Made by a program: the position numbers and the translations under genes
Notes under the pieces: model-generated
Databases searched by the model: none
Told to the model about the DNA's origin: nothing
The model's input: the letters and a program-made list of their open reading frames with translations, nothing else
Assembly: GCA_028868235.1 (NCBI GenBank)
Contig: JAGWUW010000013.1
Span: forward strand, 1 to 17,843
Direction: 5' to 3'
DNA from: Betaproteobacteria bacterium
Lineage (GTDB): Bacteria > Pseudomonadota > Gammaproteobacteria > Burkholderiales > Rhodocyclaceae
Length of the DNA: 17,843 nucleotides
Shown here: in pieces, positions 1-7,494 of the stretch
Numbering within the stretch: the stretch's first letter is position 1
How the letters are laid out: every line of letters starts with the position of its first letter

Positions 1-413
1 ACCGGCATAGCCGGACCGACAGGGGGAACTCCCGGCAAGCCAGTTGGCACGGTCTGCTTCGCCTGGGCATCACGGAATGGTGGATGCGAAGCGCAAACCT
101 GTCATTTTGTGGGCGACCGGGGGGCTGTGCGCGAGCAATCGGTAGGTCACGCTTTGGGTAGCTTGCTGGCGAGGATACGTGTTACGAACAGCCTGGCTTG
201 ACAGTGTGGCGATGCCCGAGGAGGGGGCTCATCCGCAATTTACCACCCGGCTTCGTCGGTAATCGTGTTGAGCGAGGGCGGCCAATTGGGCTTCCTGTCT
301 GCGGGAGTGGCGATTAGTGAGGCAAGAAGCGAGGGGGGCGAGGAAAACTGGATAGCTGTTCTTTGCGCGATATCGGTCGGTACTGCAAATCCTGCCGATG
401 TGCTCACTAGCGA
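1..413. other. Left-edge stretch with no supported gene
   Basis: Nothing here supports a named feature. One plus frame is open from the window edge to a TGA at 199–201, which could be the last 66 codons of a gene beginning outside the window, but its translation resembles no family I know. A second short plus frame ends with TAG near 143. A third begins with TTG at 265 and runs into the end of the SNF2 gene on the opposite strand; I judge it spurious. A short imperfect inverted repeat (TTACC…GGTAA) lies around 240–262 without a T tract. I see no tRNA, no RNase P or tmRNA signature and no riboswitch core. Confidence 0.5.
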
Positions 414-3400
414 TCAGTCAGGCAGAGGTTCGAACAGCGCTGCCAGGTCGTCGGTGCCGAACTTGATATCGACCTGATGATCTTCCGATAGGATGCCGGC
501 AGCCAGTTCCGCCTTGCGCTCCTGCAGCGCGAGGATTTTTTCCTCGATACTCCCGCTGACAATCAGCTTATAAACAAAAACCGGCTTGTCCTGACCCAAG
601 CGGTGGGCACGGTCGGTTGCCTGATTTTCGACGGCCGGATTCCACCACGGGTCGTAGTGTATGACCGTATCGGCTGCGGTGAGGTTGAGGCCGACGCCGC
701 CGGCTTTCAGGCTGATCAGGAAGATCGGTACTTCGCCTTCCTGGAAGCGGCGAATCGGCGTTTCACGGTCATTGGTGTCGCCGGTCAGCGTCACATAGGG
801 GATATTGGCCTTATCCAACTCATGTTCGATCAGGGCCAGCATGCTGGTAAATTGGGAGAAGACCAGCACGCGGCGGCCCTCATCGACCAGTTCGGGCAGC
901 ATGGCCATGAGTAGATCGAGCTTGGCCCGCTCCGTGACTTTGCGGGCGGCATTGGCTTTGACCAGGCGCGGGTCGCAGCAGACCTGGCGCAACTTGAGCA
1001 GGGCGTCGAGGATGACGATCTGGCTGCGGGCAAAGCCCATCCGGGCAATCTCATCGCGCACCTTGGCATCCATTGCGGCGCGAACCGTTTCGTAGAGGTC
1101 GCGCTGGGTGCCTTCGAGTTCGACGCTGCGAACGATAATAGTCTTCGGCGGCAGCTCTTGTGCCACATCCTCCTTCTTGCGGCGCAGGATGAAGGGGCGA
1201 ATGCGACGTGCGAGGAGGCTGCGTCGGGCAATGTCGCCCTGCTTTTCAATCGGCGTCCGCCAGTGGCGGTTGAACTGTTTGCTGGTGCCGAGGAAGCCGG
1301 GGAGCAGGAAGTCGAACTGACTCCACAGTTCGCCGAGATGGTTTTCCAGTGGCGTGCCGGTCAGACACAGGCGGTGCCGCGCGTCGATCTTGCGTACCGC
1401 CTCGGCACTCTGGCTCTGGGCATTCTTGACCGTCTGCGCTTCGTCGAGGATGAGCAGGTGGTAGCTGTGCTGCATCAGCTCGTCAGCGTCGCGCCAGAGC
1501 AATGGATAAGTGGTCAGGACGACGTCGTGCTGGGCGATTTCGGCGAAGCGGCTCTTGCGCTCCGGGCCGTGAAGCGATAGCACCTTGAGGTCTGGGGCAA
1601 AACGCGCCGCTTCGTTCTTCCAGTTGAAAATCAGCGAAGTGGGAAGAATGATCAGCGCTGGCCTGTCGAGACGGTCACCTTCCTTTTCGAGCAGCAGGTG
1701 GGCCAAGGTCTGCGCCGTCTTACCGAGGCCCATGTCGTCGGCCAGGATGCCGGACAGTTCGTTGGCGCGCAGGAATTGCAGCCAGGCCAGGCCTTCGCGC
1801 TGGTAGGGGCGGAGGTCAAGGCGGAAGCCGATTGGCGGCTCGACGTCGGCGATGCCCTGGGCGGCGAGCAGACGTTCAGCGAGTGCCATGATGTCGCTTT
1901 GGCCACGGAATTGCCAGCGGCTGAGGTCTGATAGCTCAGCCAGGCGTGGCGCATCAAAGCGCGACAGTCGCAGCACGTCGCCGCCGGAAAAACCGTCGAA
2001 CAGATCGATCAGCGTTGCAGCCAGCGGTTTGATGCGGCCGGCAGGGACGCGCAGGCGTTTGCCACGGGCAGTATAGAGGTCGATGCCTTCGTCGTCGGGA
2101 ACGCGCTCCAACTCGGCCACCTCCAGCCAGCGTGGGTCGCTACGGAACAGGTTGGCGAGCAGCGGGGCGAGCGGCAGGCGCTCACCTTCGACGATGATGC
2201 CCATGTCGAGGTTAAACCAGCCGTTGTCGGATTCGTAAAGCTCGGCATCCCAACTATCGACCTCGATGACGTGGTGGCGGAAATCCTCTGGGAATTCGAT
2301 TTGCCAGCCGGCTCCCTTCAGGCGCAGGCAACCCTCCTGCATGAATGGCACCCAATGGTTCTCGTCGGCCAGGCCGTAGATGCCTTCCGGGGGGCTGCCG
2401 AAAGTGTGCAGGGTATGCCCCGGAATTTTCTGCAGACCACTGCCGGCGAGGGCTTCCAGAGCCTGGGCTTCGGCTTCCGGCCGGCGCTGCAGGCGGATGG
2501 TCTCGCCTTCCGGTAAGGTGATGAATTCGCTCTTTTCCTCCGGGCGGATTTCGGCGTCACCGTAACGGAATACCACCTTCGCCACGTCGAATTCGCCACC
2601 GCCGAAATTCTGCGGATAGCCGCGCCAGGCGCGATGACCGTGGGTGTGCAGGGTTTCCAGTTGCAGGATGGGAATCAGCGGCGCATCGACCCGGCGCAGG
2701 CGGGCGCCGGCATCGTTGCCGGGCAGCGGCAGATCGGGGGCGAGCTCGGACAGTGCCTCGGCGACCTGTGCAGCCTCTTCCGCCGACAGCGGCGGCAGGG
2801 AGAACAGGCGGCTGACGACGTCCGGATTGCCGGCCACTTCTAGCGGGCCGATCTCGCCTTCGGCCAGGTCTACGTACCAGGGCGGATCGACGGCGATGAT
2901 CATTTCAGCCGACGGTTGCGGCTTCAGGTAGGGACGCTGGAAGCCCATACCATCGATATTCCAGCCGATACTGGCGGGGCGGATGGCGCCCGCGTTGAGC
3001 GGCAGGCCGAGATCGTCTTCCGGATAGAGGCGATGGCTGGCCGCCATGCGTTGCAGGATGTCGGCACCCCGCTCTGGACCGAGCCCGAAGGCACGCAGTC
3101 CGGTTTCATGGCCACGGTCGGCCCAGATCAGGCGCAAGATGCCAATATCCTCTTCGCTGACGAATTGCGGTGGCGTGACCAGGGCGCGGTCGACCTTCCA
3201 CCATTCCTCGGCGCTCTCCGGATATTTTCCCTTCCTGATCTCGATGCCGAACTGGCGTTTGTCGGCCGTCCATTTCAGGATGTAGAACAGTTGTTGGCGG
3301 GCGGTGCTTGGTCGTGCCTTTTTCTTGGCGACAGCAATCGAGGTGCGGCGCAGGTCCTCGATCCACGATAGGGCGCTGCCGCTGGGTTGCGCCGCCGGGG

Positions 3401-3692
3401 TGCGCGCTTCGATGGCCTTGAGCAGCACGGCGGCGACGTGTTTGCAGTGGCGCCCAACCGGGCAGGTACAACGGCTGACGACGCCAATCTCGCCGCTCTG
3501 GTCCTGGCTAAGGTAGGCCTGCACCGTGTAGGGCTCCGCTGCCGAGCCGGGGACGAGGGCGCTGAGCATGTTGCCGTTGATGTTCAGGTCGCGCACCAGG
3601 TCGACATAGGGCTGGGCCTTGTTGATGTCACGGGTGGCGAACCACTCGGTGACATGCTCCTCGGTAAACGTGGACAGGGTGATGACAGCCAT
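414..3692 (-). CDS. SWIM zinc-finger SNF2-family helicase/ATPase
   Basis: This 1092-residue protein is a superfamily 2 Snf2-type DNA translocase, expected to act on DNA or DNA–protein complexes in the cytoplasm. Residues 75–85 form a SWIM zinc finger (C-x-C-x5-C-x-H). Residues about 90–615 carry no motif I recognise. The ATPase core follows: DDMGLGKT (Walker A) near 652–659, LILDEAQ (motif II) near 747–753, LTGTPLEN near 777–784, RVLVFSQFTS near 941–950, and the SNF2 C-terminal signature GGVGLNLTAADTVIHYDPWW with ATDRAHRLGQ to about 1034. All catalytic motifs look intact. The ATG lies 6 bp after the ubiB stop, so it is probably the second gene of a ubiB transcript. No clear Shine–Dalgarno sequence is seen, which fits coupled translation. 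The family assignment is firm. The cellular role is unknown: a HepA/RapA-like role on RNA polymerase or a repair role are both guesses. Confidence 0.93.
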   Translation of the reverse strand: MAVITLSTFTEEHVTEWFATRDINKAQPYVDLVRDLNINGNMLSALVPGSAAEPYTVQAYLSQDQSGEIGVVSRCTCPVGRHCKHVAAVLLKAIEARTPAAQPSGSALSWIEDLRRTSIAVAKKKARPSTARQQLFYILKWTADKRQFGIEIRKGKYPESAEEWWKVDRALVTPPQFVSEEDIGILRLIWADRGHETGLRAFGLGPERGADILQRMAASHRLYPEDDLGLPLNAGAIRPASIGWNIDGMGFQRPYLKPQPSAEMIIAVDPPWYVDLAEGEIGPLEVAGNPDVVSRLFSLPPLSAEEAAQVAEALSELAPDLPLPGNDAGARLRRVDAPLIPILQLETLHTHGHRAWRGYPQNFGGGEFDVAKVVFRYGDAEIRPEEKSEFITLPEGETIRLQRRPEAEAQALEALAGSGLQKIPGHTLHTFGSPPEGIYGLADENHWVPFMQEGCLRLKGAGWQIEFPEDFRHHVIEVDSWDAELYESDNGWFNLDMGIIVEGERLPLAPLLANLFRSDPRWLEVAELERVPDDEGIDLYTARGKRLRVPAGRIKPLAATLIDLFDGFSGGDVLRLSRFDAPRLAELSDLSRWQFRGQSDIMALAERLLAAQGIADVEPPIGFRLDLRPYQREGLAWLQFLRANELSGILADDMGLGKTAQTLAHLLLEKEGDRLDRPALIILPTSLIFNWKNEAARFAPDLKVLSLHGPERKSRFAEIAQHDVVLTTYPLLWRDADELMQHSYHLLILDEAQTVKNAQSQSAEAVRKIDARHRLCLTGTPLENHLGELWSQFDFLLPGFLGTSKQFNRHWRTPIEKQGDIARRSLLARRIRPFILRRKKEDVAQELPPKTIIVRSVELEGTQRDLYETVRAAMDAKVRDEIARMGFARSQIVILDALLKLRQVCCDPRLVKANAARKVTERAKLDLLMAMLPELVDEGRRVLVFSQFTSMLALIEHELDKANIPYVTLTGDTNDRETPIRRFQEGEVPIFLISLKAGGVGLNLTAADTVIHYDPWWNPAVENQATDRAHRLGQDKPVFVYKLIVSGSIEEKILALQERKAELAAGILSEDHQVDIKFGTDDLAALFEPLPD

Positions 3693-3698
3693 CGAAGG

Positions 3699-5219
3699 TC
3701 AGGCGAACAGCGCGCCGAGGAGCAGGGCGAGCAGCAGGGCGATGATGGCGAGCCAGCGGTTCTGCTGCCGCTGCGCGGCAATCAGCTGCTCGATCTGGGG
3801 TTGCAGATCGGCTTTGGCCGGCTGGGCCAGGATTTGATGGACGAGGCGCGGTAGTTGCGGGATGGTGCGCGCCAGGTAAGGGGCTTCCTGCTTGAAGGTC
3901 TTGAGCAGGCCGCGCCAGCCGATTTGCTCACTCATCCATCGTTCGAGGAAGGGCTTGGCCGTCTTCCACAGGTCGAGTTCCGGATCGAGTTGGCGGCCGA
4001 GGCCCTCAATGTTGAGCAGGGTCTTCTGCAGCATGACCAGTTGCGGCTGGATTTCGACATTGAAGCGACGCGAGGTCTGGAACAGGCGCAGCAGCACCTT
4101 GCCGAAGGAAATGTCCTTGAGAGGGCGATCGAAGATCGGTTCGCAGACGGCACGAATGGCTGCTTCGAATTCGTCGACGCGTGTGTCTTTGGGCGCCCAC
4201 CCTGATTCGATATGCGCTTCGGCGACCCGCTTGTAGTCGCGGCGGAAGAAGGCGAGGAAATTTTGTGCCAGGTAGTTTTTGTCGGAGTCGGTTAGCGTGC
4301 CGACGATGCCGAAGTCGAGTGCGACGTAGCGGCCATCCGGGGCGACAAAAATGTTGCCGGGATGCATGTCTGCATGAAAGAAACCGTCGCGGAAAACCTG
4401 TGTGAAGAAGATTTCGACACCTGCTGCGGAGAGTTTCTTGAGGTCGATGCCTTCATTGCGCAGACGGTCAATCTGCGAAATCGGGACGCCCTTCATGCGC
4501 TCCATGACCATGACAGTCGACGTACAGAAGTCCCAGTGCACTTCCGGGACGATCAGCAGCGTTGAGTCGGTGAAATTGCGGCGCAGTTGCGAGGCGTTGG
4601 CCGCCTCGCGCATCAGGTCGAGTTCGTCGCGCAGGTACTTGGCGAATTCGGCCACCACTTCGCGCGGCTTCAGGCGCTTGCCATCCGACCACAGCTTTTC
4701 GAGCAGCATGGCCAGATTGTCCATCAGCGCCAGATCGTGCTCGATGACCGACAGCATGTTGGGGCGCAGAATCTTGACGGCGACGTCATGGCCGCCATCC
4801 TCGTCGCGCAGTTTGGCGAAGTGCACCTGGGCGATGGAGGCCGAGGCGACCGGAACCGGGTCGAATTCGGCAAAAACGTCATGTGCCGGGCGTCCATAAG
4901 CCTTTTCGATTTCCGCCAGGGCCAAGACGGAGTCGAATGGAGGAACGCGATCCTGCAAGCGGGCCAGTTCATCCGCGATGTCGGTAGGCATCAGGTCGCG
5001 GCGGGTGGACAGCACTTGACCGAATTTGACGAAGATGGGGCCGAGAGCTTCGAGGGCGAGGCGCAGGCGAACAGCGCGCGGCGTGGATAGGTCGCGCCAG
5101 AACTGCAGGGCGTTGGCAATGCGCACCAGGCGGCCGCTCGGCTCGTGTTCGAGCACCATTTCGTCAAGGCCGAAACGGCTGGCGACGGAGGCGATCTTGA
5201 GCAGGCGGAAAAGGCGCAT
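3699..5219 (-). CDS. ubiB: UbiB, ubiquinone biosynthesis ATPase/kinase-like protein
   Basis: UbiB belongs to the ABC1/ADCK/Coq8 atypical kinase family. It supports aerobic ubiquinone synthesis as a membrane-associated ATPase working with the Ubi enzymes. Family features are present: KFGQ (KxGQ motif) at 65–68, an alanine-rich nucleotide loop with ASIAQ at 127–131, VAVK with the ATP-site lysine at 149, HADMHPGN at 282–289 and the DFG metal site at 302–304. One hydrophobic segment at about 489–505 anchors the C terminus. I chose the ATG at 5219, giving 506 residues starting [10 protein letters not shown], because this matches family length and N terminus. The frame is open for 44 further codons upstream, but that stretch lies in the divergent promoter region and does not resemble UbiB. 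No ubiE or ubiJ lies beside it; the next gene in the same direction is the SNF2 ATPase. Confidence 0.95.
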   Translation of the reverse strand: MRLFRLLKIASVASRFGLDEMVLEHEPSGRLVRIANALQFWRDLSTPRAVRLRLALEALGPIFVKFGQVLSTRRDLMPTDIADELARLQDRVPPFDSVLALAEIEKAYGRPAHDVFAEFDPVPVASASIAQVHFAKLRDEDGGHDVAVKILRPNMLSVIEHDLALMDNLAMLLEKLWSDGKRLKPREVVAEFAKYLRDELDLMREAANASQLRRNFTDSTLLIVPEVHWDFCTSTVMVMERMKGVPISQIDRLRNEGIDLKKLSAAGVEIFFTQVFRDGFFHADMHPGNIFVAPDGRYVALDFGIVGTLTDSDKNYLAQNFLAFFRRDYKRVAEAHIESGWAPKDTRVDEFEAAIRAVCEPIFDRPLKDISFGKVLLRLFQTSRRFNVEIQPQLVMLQKTLLNIEGLGRQLDPELDLWKTAKPFLERWMSEQIGWRGLLKTFKQEAPYLARTIPQLPRLVHQILAQPAKADLQPQIEQLIAAQRQQNRWLAIIALLLALLLGALFA

Positions 5220-5321
5220 GGGCGGTAAACGACCGGCAAAGTCAAACGAGCATCGTAACACGCCTACGCGGCTTGCGGCCCCGCGATTTAAGCCAAAGGG
5301 TGTTCGCTTGGTACCGACAAT

Positions 5322-5352
5322 TTGCCAGTCCTTGATTGCAATGGGATACACT
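5322..5352 (+). promoter_or_regulatory. Possible sigma-70 promoter for the diguanylate cyclase
   Basis: A TTGCCA box at 5322–5327 (five of six to the -35 consensus) is followed by overlapping -10 candidates: GATACA at 5345–5350 (17 bp spacer) or TACACT at 5347–5352 (19 bp spacer, four of six). It lies in the 188 bp divergent region and would give a leader of roughly 50 nt before the ATG at 5408. No convincing ubiB promoter was found on the other strand. This is a by-eye match only. Confidence 0.38.
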
Positions 5353-5407
5353 AGCCATCGTCGGTTTACCGGCCTTCCGCTGTCCGCAAAACCTTAGCCA
5401 AGCTGCC

Positions 5408-6928
5408 ATGAGCGATCTGAAAAATCCAACCGACATCGCACGGGAAGCGCTCAAGCGCCTCGCGGTTCGTCACCTCCCGCCGACGCCCGCCAATTACCAG
5501 GCCTGCTATAACGAAATAGCCGATCTACCGAATATTCCGCAGTTTCCTGAATCACCGCTCCGCCAGTTGGCGTCGGCTTTGATCGCCCATAATAGCCGGC
5601 AGGAGAATCAGCTCGACCTGCTGGTAGCGGCGATCGGACAACGGAGTTGGCAAGGAGTGACTGATGCGCTGATTGGTTTTGCCCAACCCGATGCGTCGGA
5701 GATGGTCGTGTCGAGCGACACGGGCTCCCTAGCTACGCTGCCGGCAGCCTCCGCTCTTGCCTTGGCGCGCTTTATCGAGGCTTTGCTGCCATCCTTTGGC
5801 ACCGACAATCCACGAGCGCTCGCCGTGGCGGCGGATCTGATTCAGATGCTCAAACAGCCGCAGGTTGAGGTTGTTTCCGTACAGAATGCCATGGGCACCC
5901 TGACGCATCACGTTCGTTCGGTGCTCGAGGAGCAACTCGAGGTTCGGGATTCGCTGCTCGCCCTGCTCCACCTGTTAATCGAGAACGTCGGTGAGCTGAG
6001 CGAAGACGACCGCTGGCTGAAAGGGCAGATCGATGGTTTGCTGGCCAGCATTACGCCACCGCTGACCTTGCGTCATCTCGACGAGATGGAGCGCCGGATG
6101 CGCGATGTGATTGATAAGCAGGCGCGTGCCAAGACGCGCTCCGTTTCGGCCCAGCAGGAGGTGCGTCACATGCTCGCCGAGTTTGTCGAAAGCCTCGCCG
6201 TCATGAACCAGTCGAGCAGTGAATTCGAGGCAAAAATCGAGGAAAGTGCACGCCAGATCGAGAGGGTGACCTCGGCCGACGAACTGAAATGCTTGCTCGA
6301 AAACGTTATTACGGTGACCCATGCCATGGTCGAGGAGTCGGCTTCGTCGCGGGCGCAATTGAAATCCCTTCAGGTCAAGGTCGAGATTACCGAGGCTGAA
6401 CTGTTGCAACTGCATCAGGAACTCGACAGCGCCAGCGCCCTGGCTCGCCATGATCCGCTCACCGACGCCCTGAACCGCAAGGGGCTGGACGAAGCGCTGG
6501 TACGCGAAATTTCCAGCATGCGCCGTAAGGAAACGCCGCTATCGGTTAGCCTGCTCGATATCGATAATTTCAAAAAACTCAACGACAGCCTGGGGCATGA
6601 AGCCGGAGACGGCGCCCTAGTGCATCTGGCCGATGTCACGCGTCGCCACATCAGGCCGAGTGATACCCTGGCCCGTTATGGTGGCGAGGAGTTCGTGATC
6701 CTGATGCCGGATACCGTGCTTGATGATGGCATCGAAGTCATTACACGTTTGCAACGCGAGTTGACCAAGGCTATTTTTATGGCCGGGAATGAAAAGGTGC
6801 TCATTACCTTCAGCGCTGGCGTCGCCCAGGTTGGGGCGGAGGAGTCAGGTAGCGACGCTATACGTCGGGCCGATCAGGCCATGTACCTGGCCAAGCGGGC
6901 CGGCAAGAACCGGGTCATGGGCGGTTGA
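5408..6928 (+). CDS. Soluble GGDEF diguanylate cyclase
   Basis: This 506-residue protein should make cyclic di-GMP from two GTP. The C-terminal GGDEF domain spans about 340–506: DPLTDALNR near 349–357, DIDNFKKLND near 384–393, GGEEF at 425–429, and a late conserved block ADQAMYLAKRAGKNR. An RxxD inhibitory site (RPSD, 416–419) lies exactly five residues before GGEEF, so product inhibition is likely. The first 340 residues are helical, with no transmembrane segment and no PAS, GAF or receiver signature. They open with LPPTPANYQACYNEI (23–37), a motif I associate with a group of cytosolic proteobacterial cyclases. A coiled coil is likely just before the catalytic domain. I chose the ATG at 5408 because the 24 upstream in-frame codons fall in the promoter region. 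Signal input is unknown. Confidence 0.93.
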   Translation: MSDLKNPTDIAREALKRLAVRHLPPTPANYQACYNEIADLPNIPQFPESPLRQLASALIAHNSRQENQLDLLVAAIGQRSWQGVTDALIGFAQPDASEMVVSSDTGSLATLPAASALALARFIEALLPSFGTDNPRALAVAADLIQMLKQPQVEVVSVQNAMGTLTHHVRSVLEEQLEVRDSLLALLHLLIENVGELSEDDRWLKGQIDGLLASITPPLTLRHLDEMERRMRDVIDKQARAKTRSVSAQQEVRHMLAEFVESLAVMNQSSSEFEAKIEESARQIERVTSADELKCLLENVITVTHAMVEESASSRAQLKSLQVKVEITEAELLQLHQELDSASALARHDPLTDALNRKGLDEALVREISSMRRKETPLSVSLLDIDNFKKLNDSLGHEAGDGALVHLADVTRRHIRPSDTLARYGGEEFVILMPDTVLDDGIEVITRLQRELTKAIFMAGNEKVLITFSAGVAQVGAEESGSDAIRRADQAMYLAKRAGKNRVMGG

Positions 6929-6942
6929 TTCCGGACGAAGCG

Positions 6943-7443
6943 ATGCCGCAGGTCTGCAGCTTTCCCCCGGTTGCCGCGTCCGATGCACGCGTGCTCATCT
7001 TGGGCAGCATGCCGGGCGAAGCGTCGCTGCGTGCCGGACAATACTATGCCCATGAGCGCAATGCTTTCTGGCGCATCATGGGCGACCTGATCGGCGCCGG
7101 CCCTGCTCTACCTTATCTTGCGCGTCTGGGCCGGCTGCAGGCTGCCGGCATCGCGCTGTGGGACGTGATCGCCGATTGCCGGCGCAGCGGCAGCCTGGAT
7201 GCCGATATCGTCAAGGAGTCGGTGCGTGTTAACCACTTCGGCGGATTTTTCGCCGCCCATTCCGGCATCGACCGGGTGTATTTCAACGGTGGTGCCGCCG
7301 AAGCGCATTTCCGCCGCCATGTTCTGCCGGGGCTGGACGGGAGGAGCATCCGGATGCTGCGTCTCCCTTCCACCAGCCCGGCGCATGCGGCACGGTCCTA
7401 TGCCGAAAAACTCGCGGCCTGGTCGGTGATAGTTGCCGAATAA
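6943..7443 (+). CDS. Hypoxanthine-DNA (deoxyinosine) glycosylase, UDG superfamily family 6 type
   Basis: The predicted 166-residue enzyme excises hypoxanthine, the deamination product of adenine, from DNA to begin base excision repair. It has the uracil-DNA glycosylase fold motifs in the form typical of the hypoxanthine glycosylase (COG3663) branch: LILGSMPGEASL near 18–29, YYAHERNAFW near 34–43 with the probable catalytic Asn40, and LPSTSPAHA near 141–149. The length fits the family. It starts 14 bp after the diguanylate cyclase stop. A TTG at 6925 overlapping that stop (TTGA) would add six residues. I prefer the ATG at 6943 because it follows GGACGAAG and starts closer to the conserved domain. 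An alternative name is Mug-like mismatch glycosylase, but the SMPG…YYAH…N.FW pattern favours the hypoxanthine family. Confidence 0.85.
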   Translation: MPQVCSFPPVAASDARVLILGSMPGEASLRAGQYYAHERNAFWRIMGDLIGAGPALPYLARLGRLQAAGIALWDVIADCRRSGSLDADIVKESVRVNHFGGFFAAHSGIDRVYFNGGAAEAHFRRHVLPGLDGRSIRMLRLPSTSPAHAARSYAEKLAAWSVIVAE

Positions 7444-7459
7444 AGAGGCAGGGGCAGCG

Positions 7460-7465
7460 TATAAT
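7460..7465 (+). promoter_or_regulatory. Consensus -10 box upstream of argS
   Basis: A perfect TATAAT lies 29 bp before the argS ATG, in the 51 bp gap after the glycosylase stop. The best -35 candidate is TTGCCG at 7433–7438, but the spacer would be 21 bp, and the hexamer at normal spacing (CGAATA) is poor. If functional, it would start a transcript near 7472 with a leader of about 23 nt and let argS be expressed independently of the upstream genes. Confidence 0.5.
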
Positions 7466-7494
7466 CGTCGTTTTGCATTTTCTGCCGCGAATCA

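Noticed and set aside
265..477. Plus-strand 70-codon open frame at the left edge
   Set aside because: It starts with TTG, has no ribosome site or recognisable content, and runs into the end of the SNF2 coding region on the other strand.
5220..5351. Upstream extension of UbiB by 44 codons
   Set aside because: The extension lies in the divergent promoter region, does not look like UbiB, and the internal ATG at 5219 gives the normal family length.
5336..5407. Upstream extension of the diguanylate cyclase by 24 codons
   Set aside because: It overlaps the predicted -10 region, and the conserved N-terminal helix begins right after the ATG at 5408.
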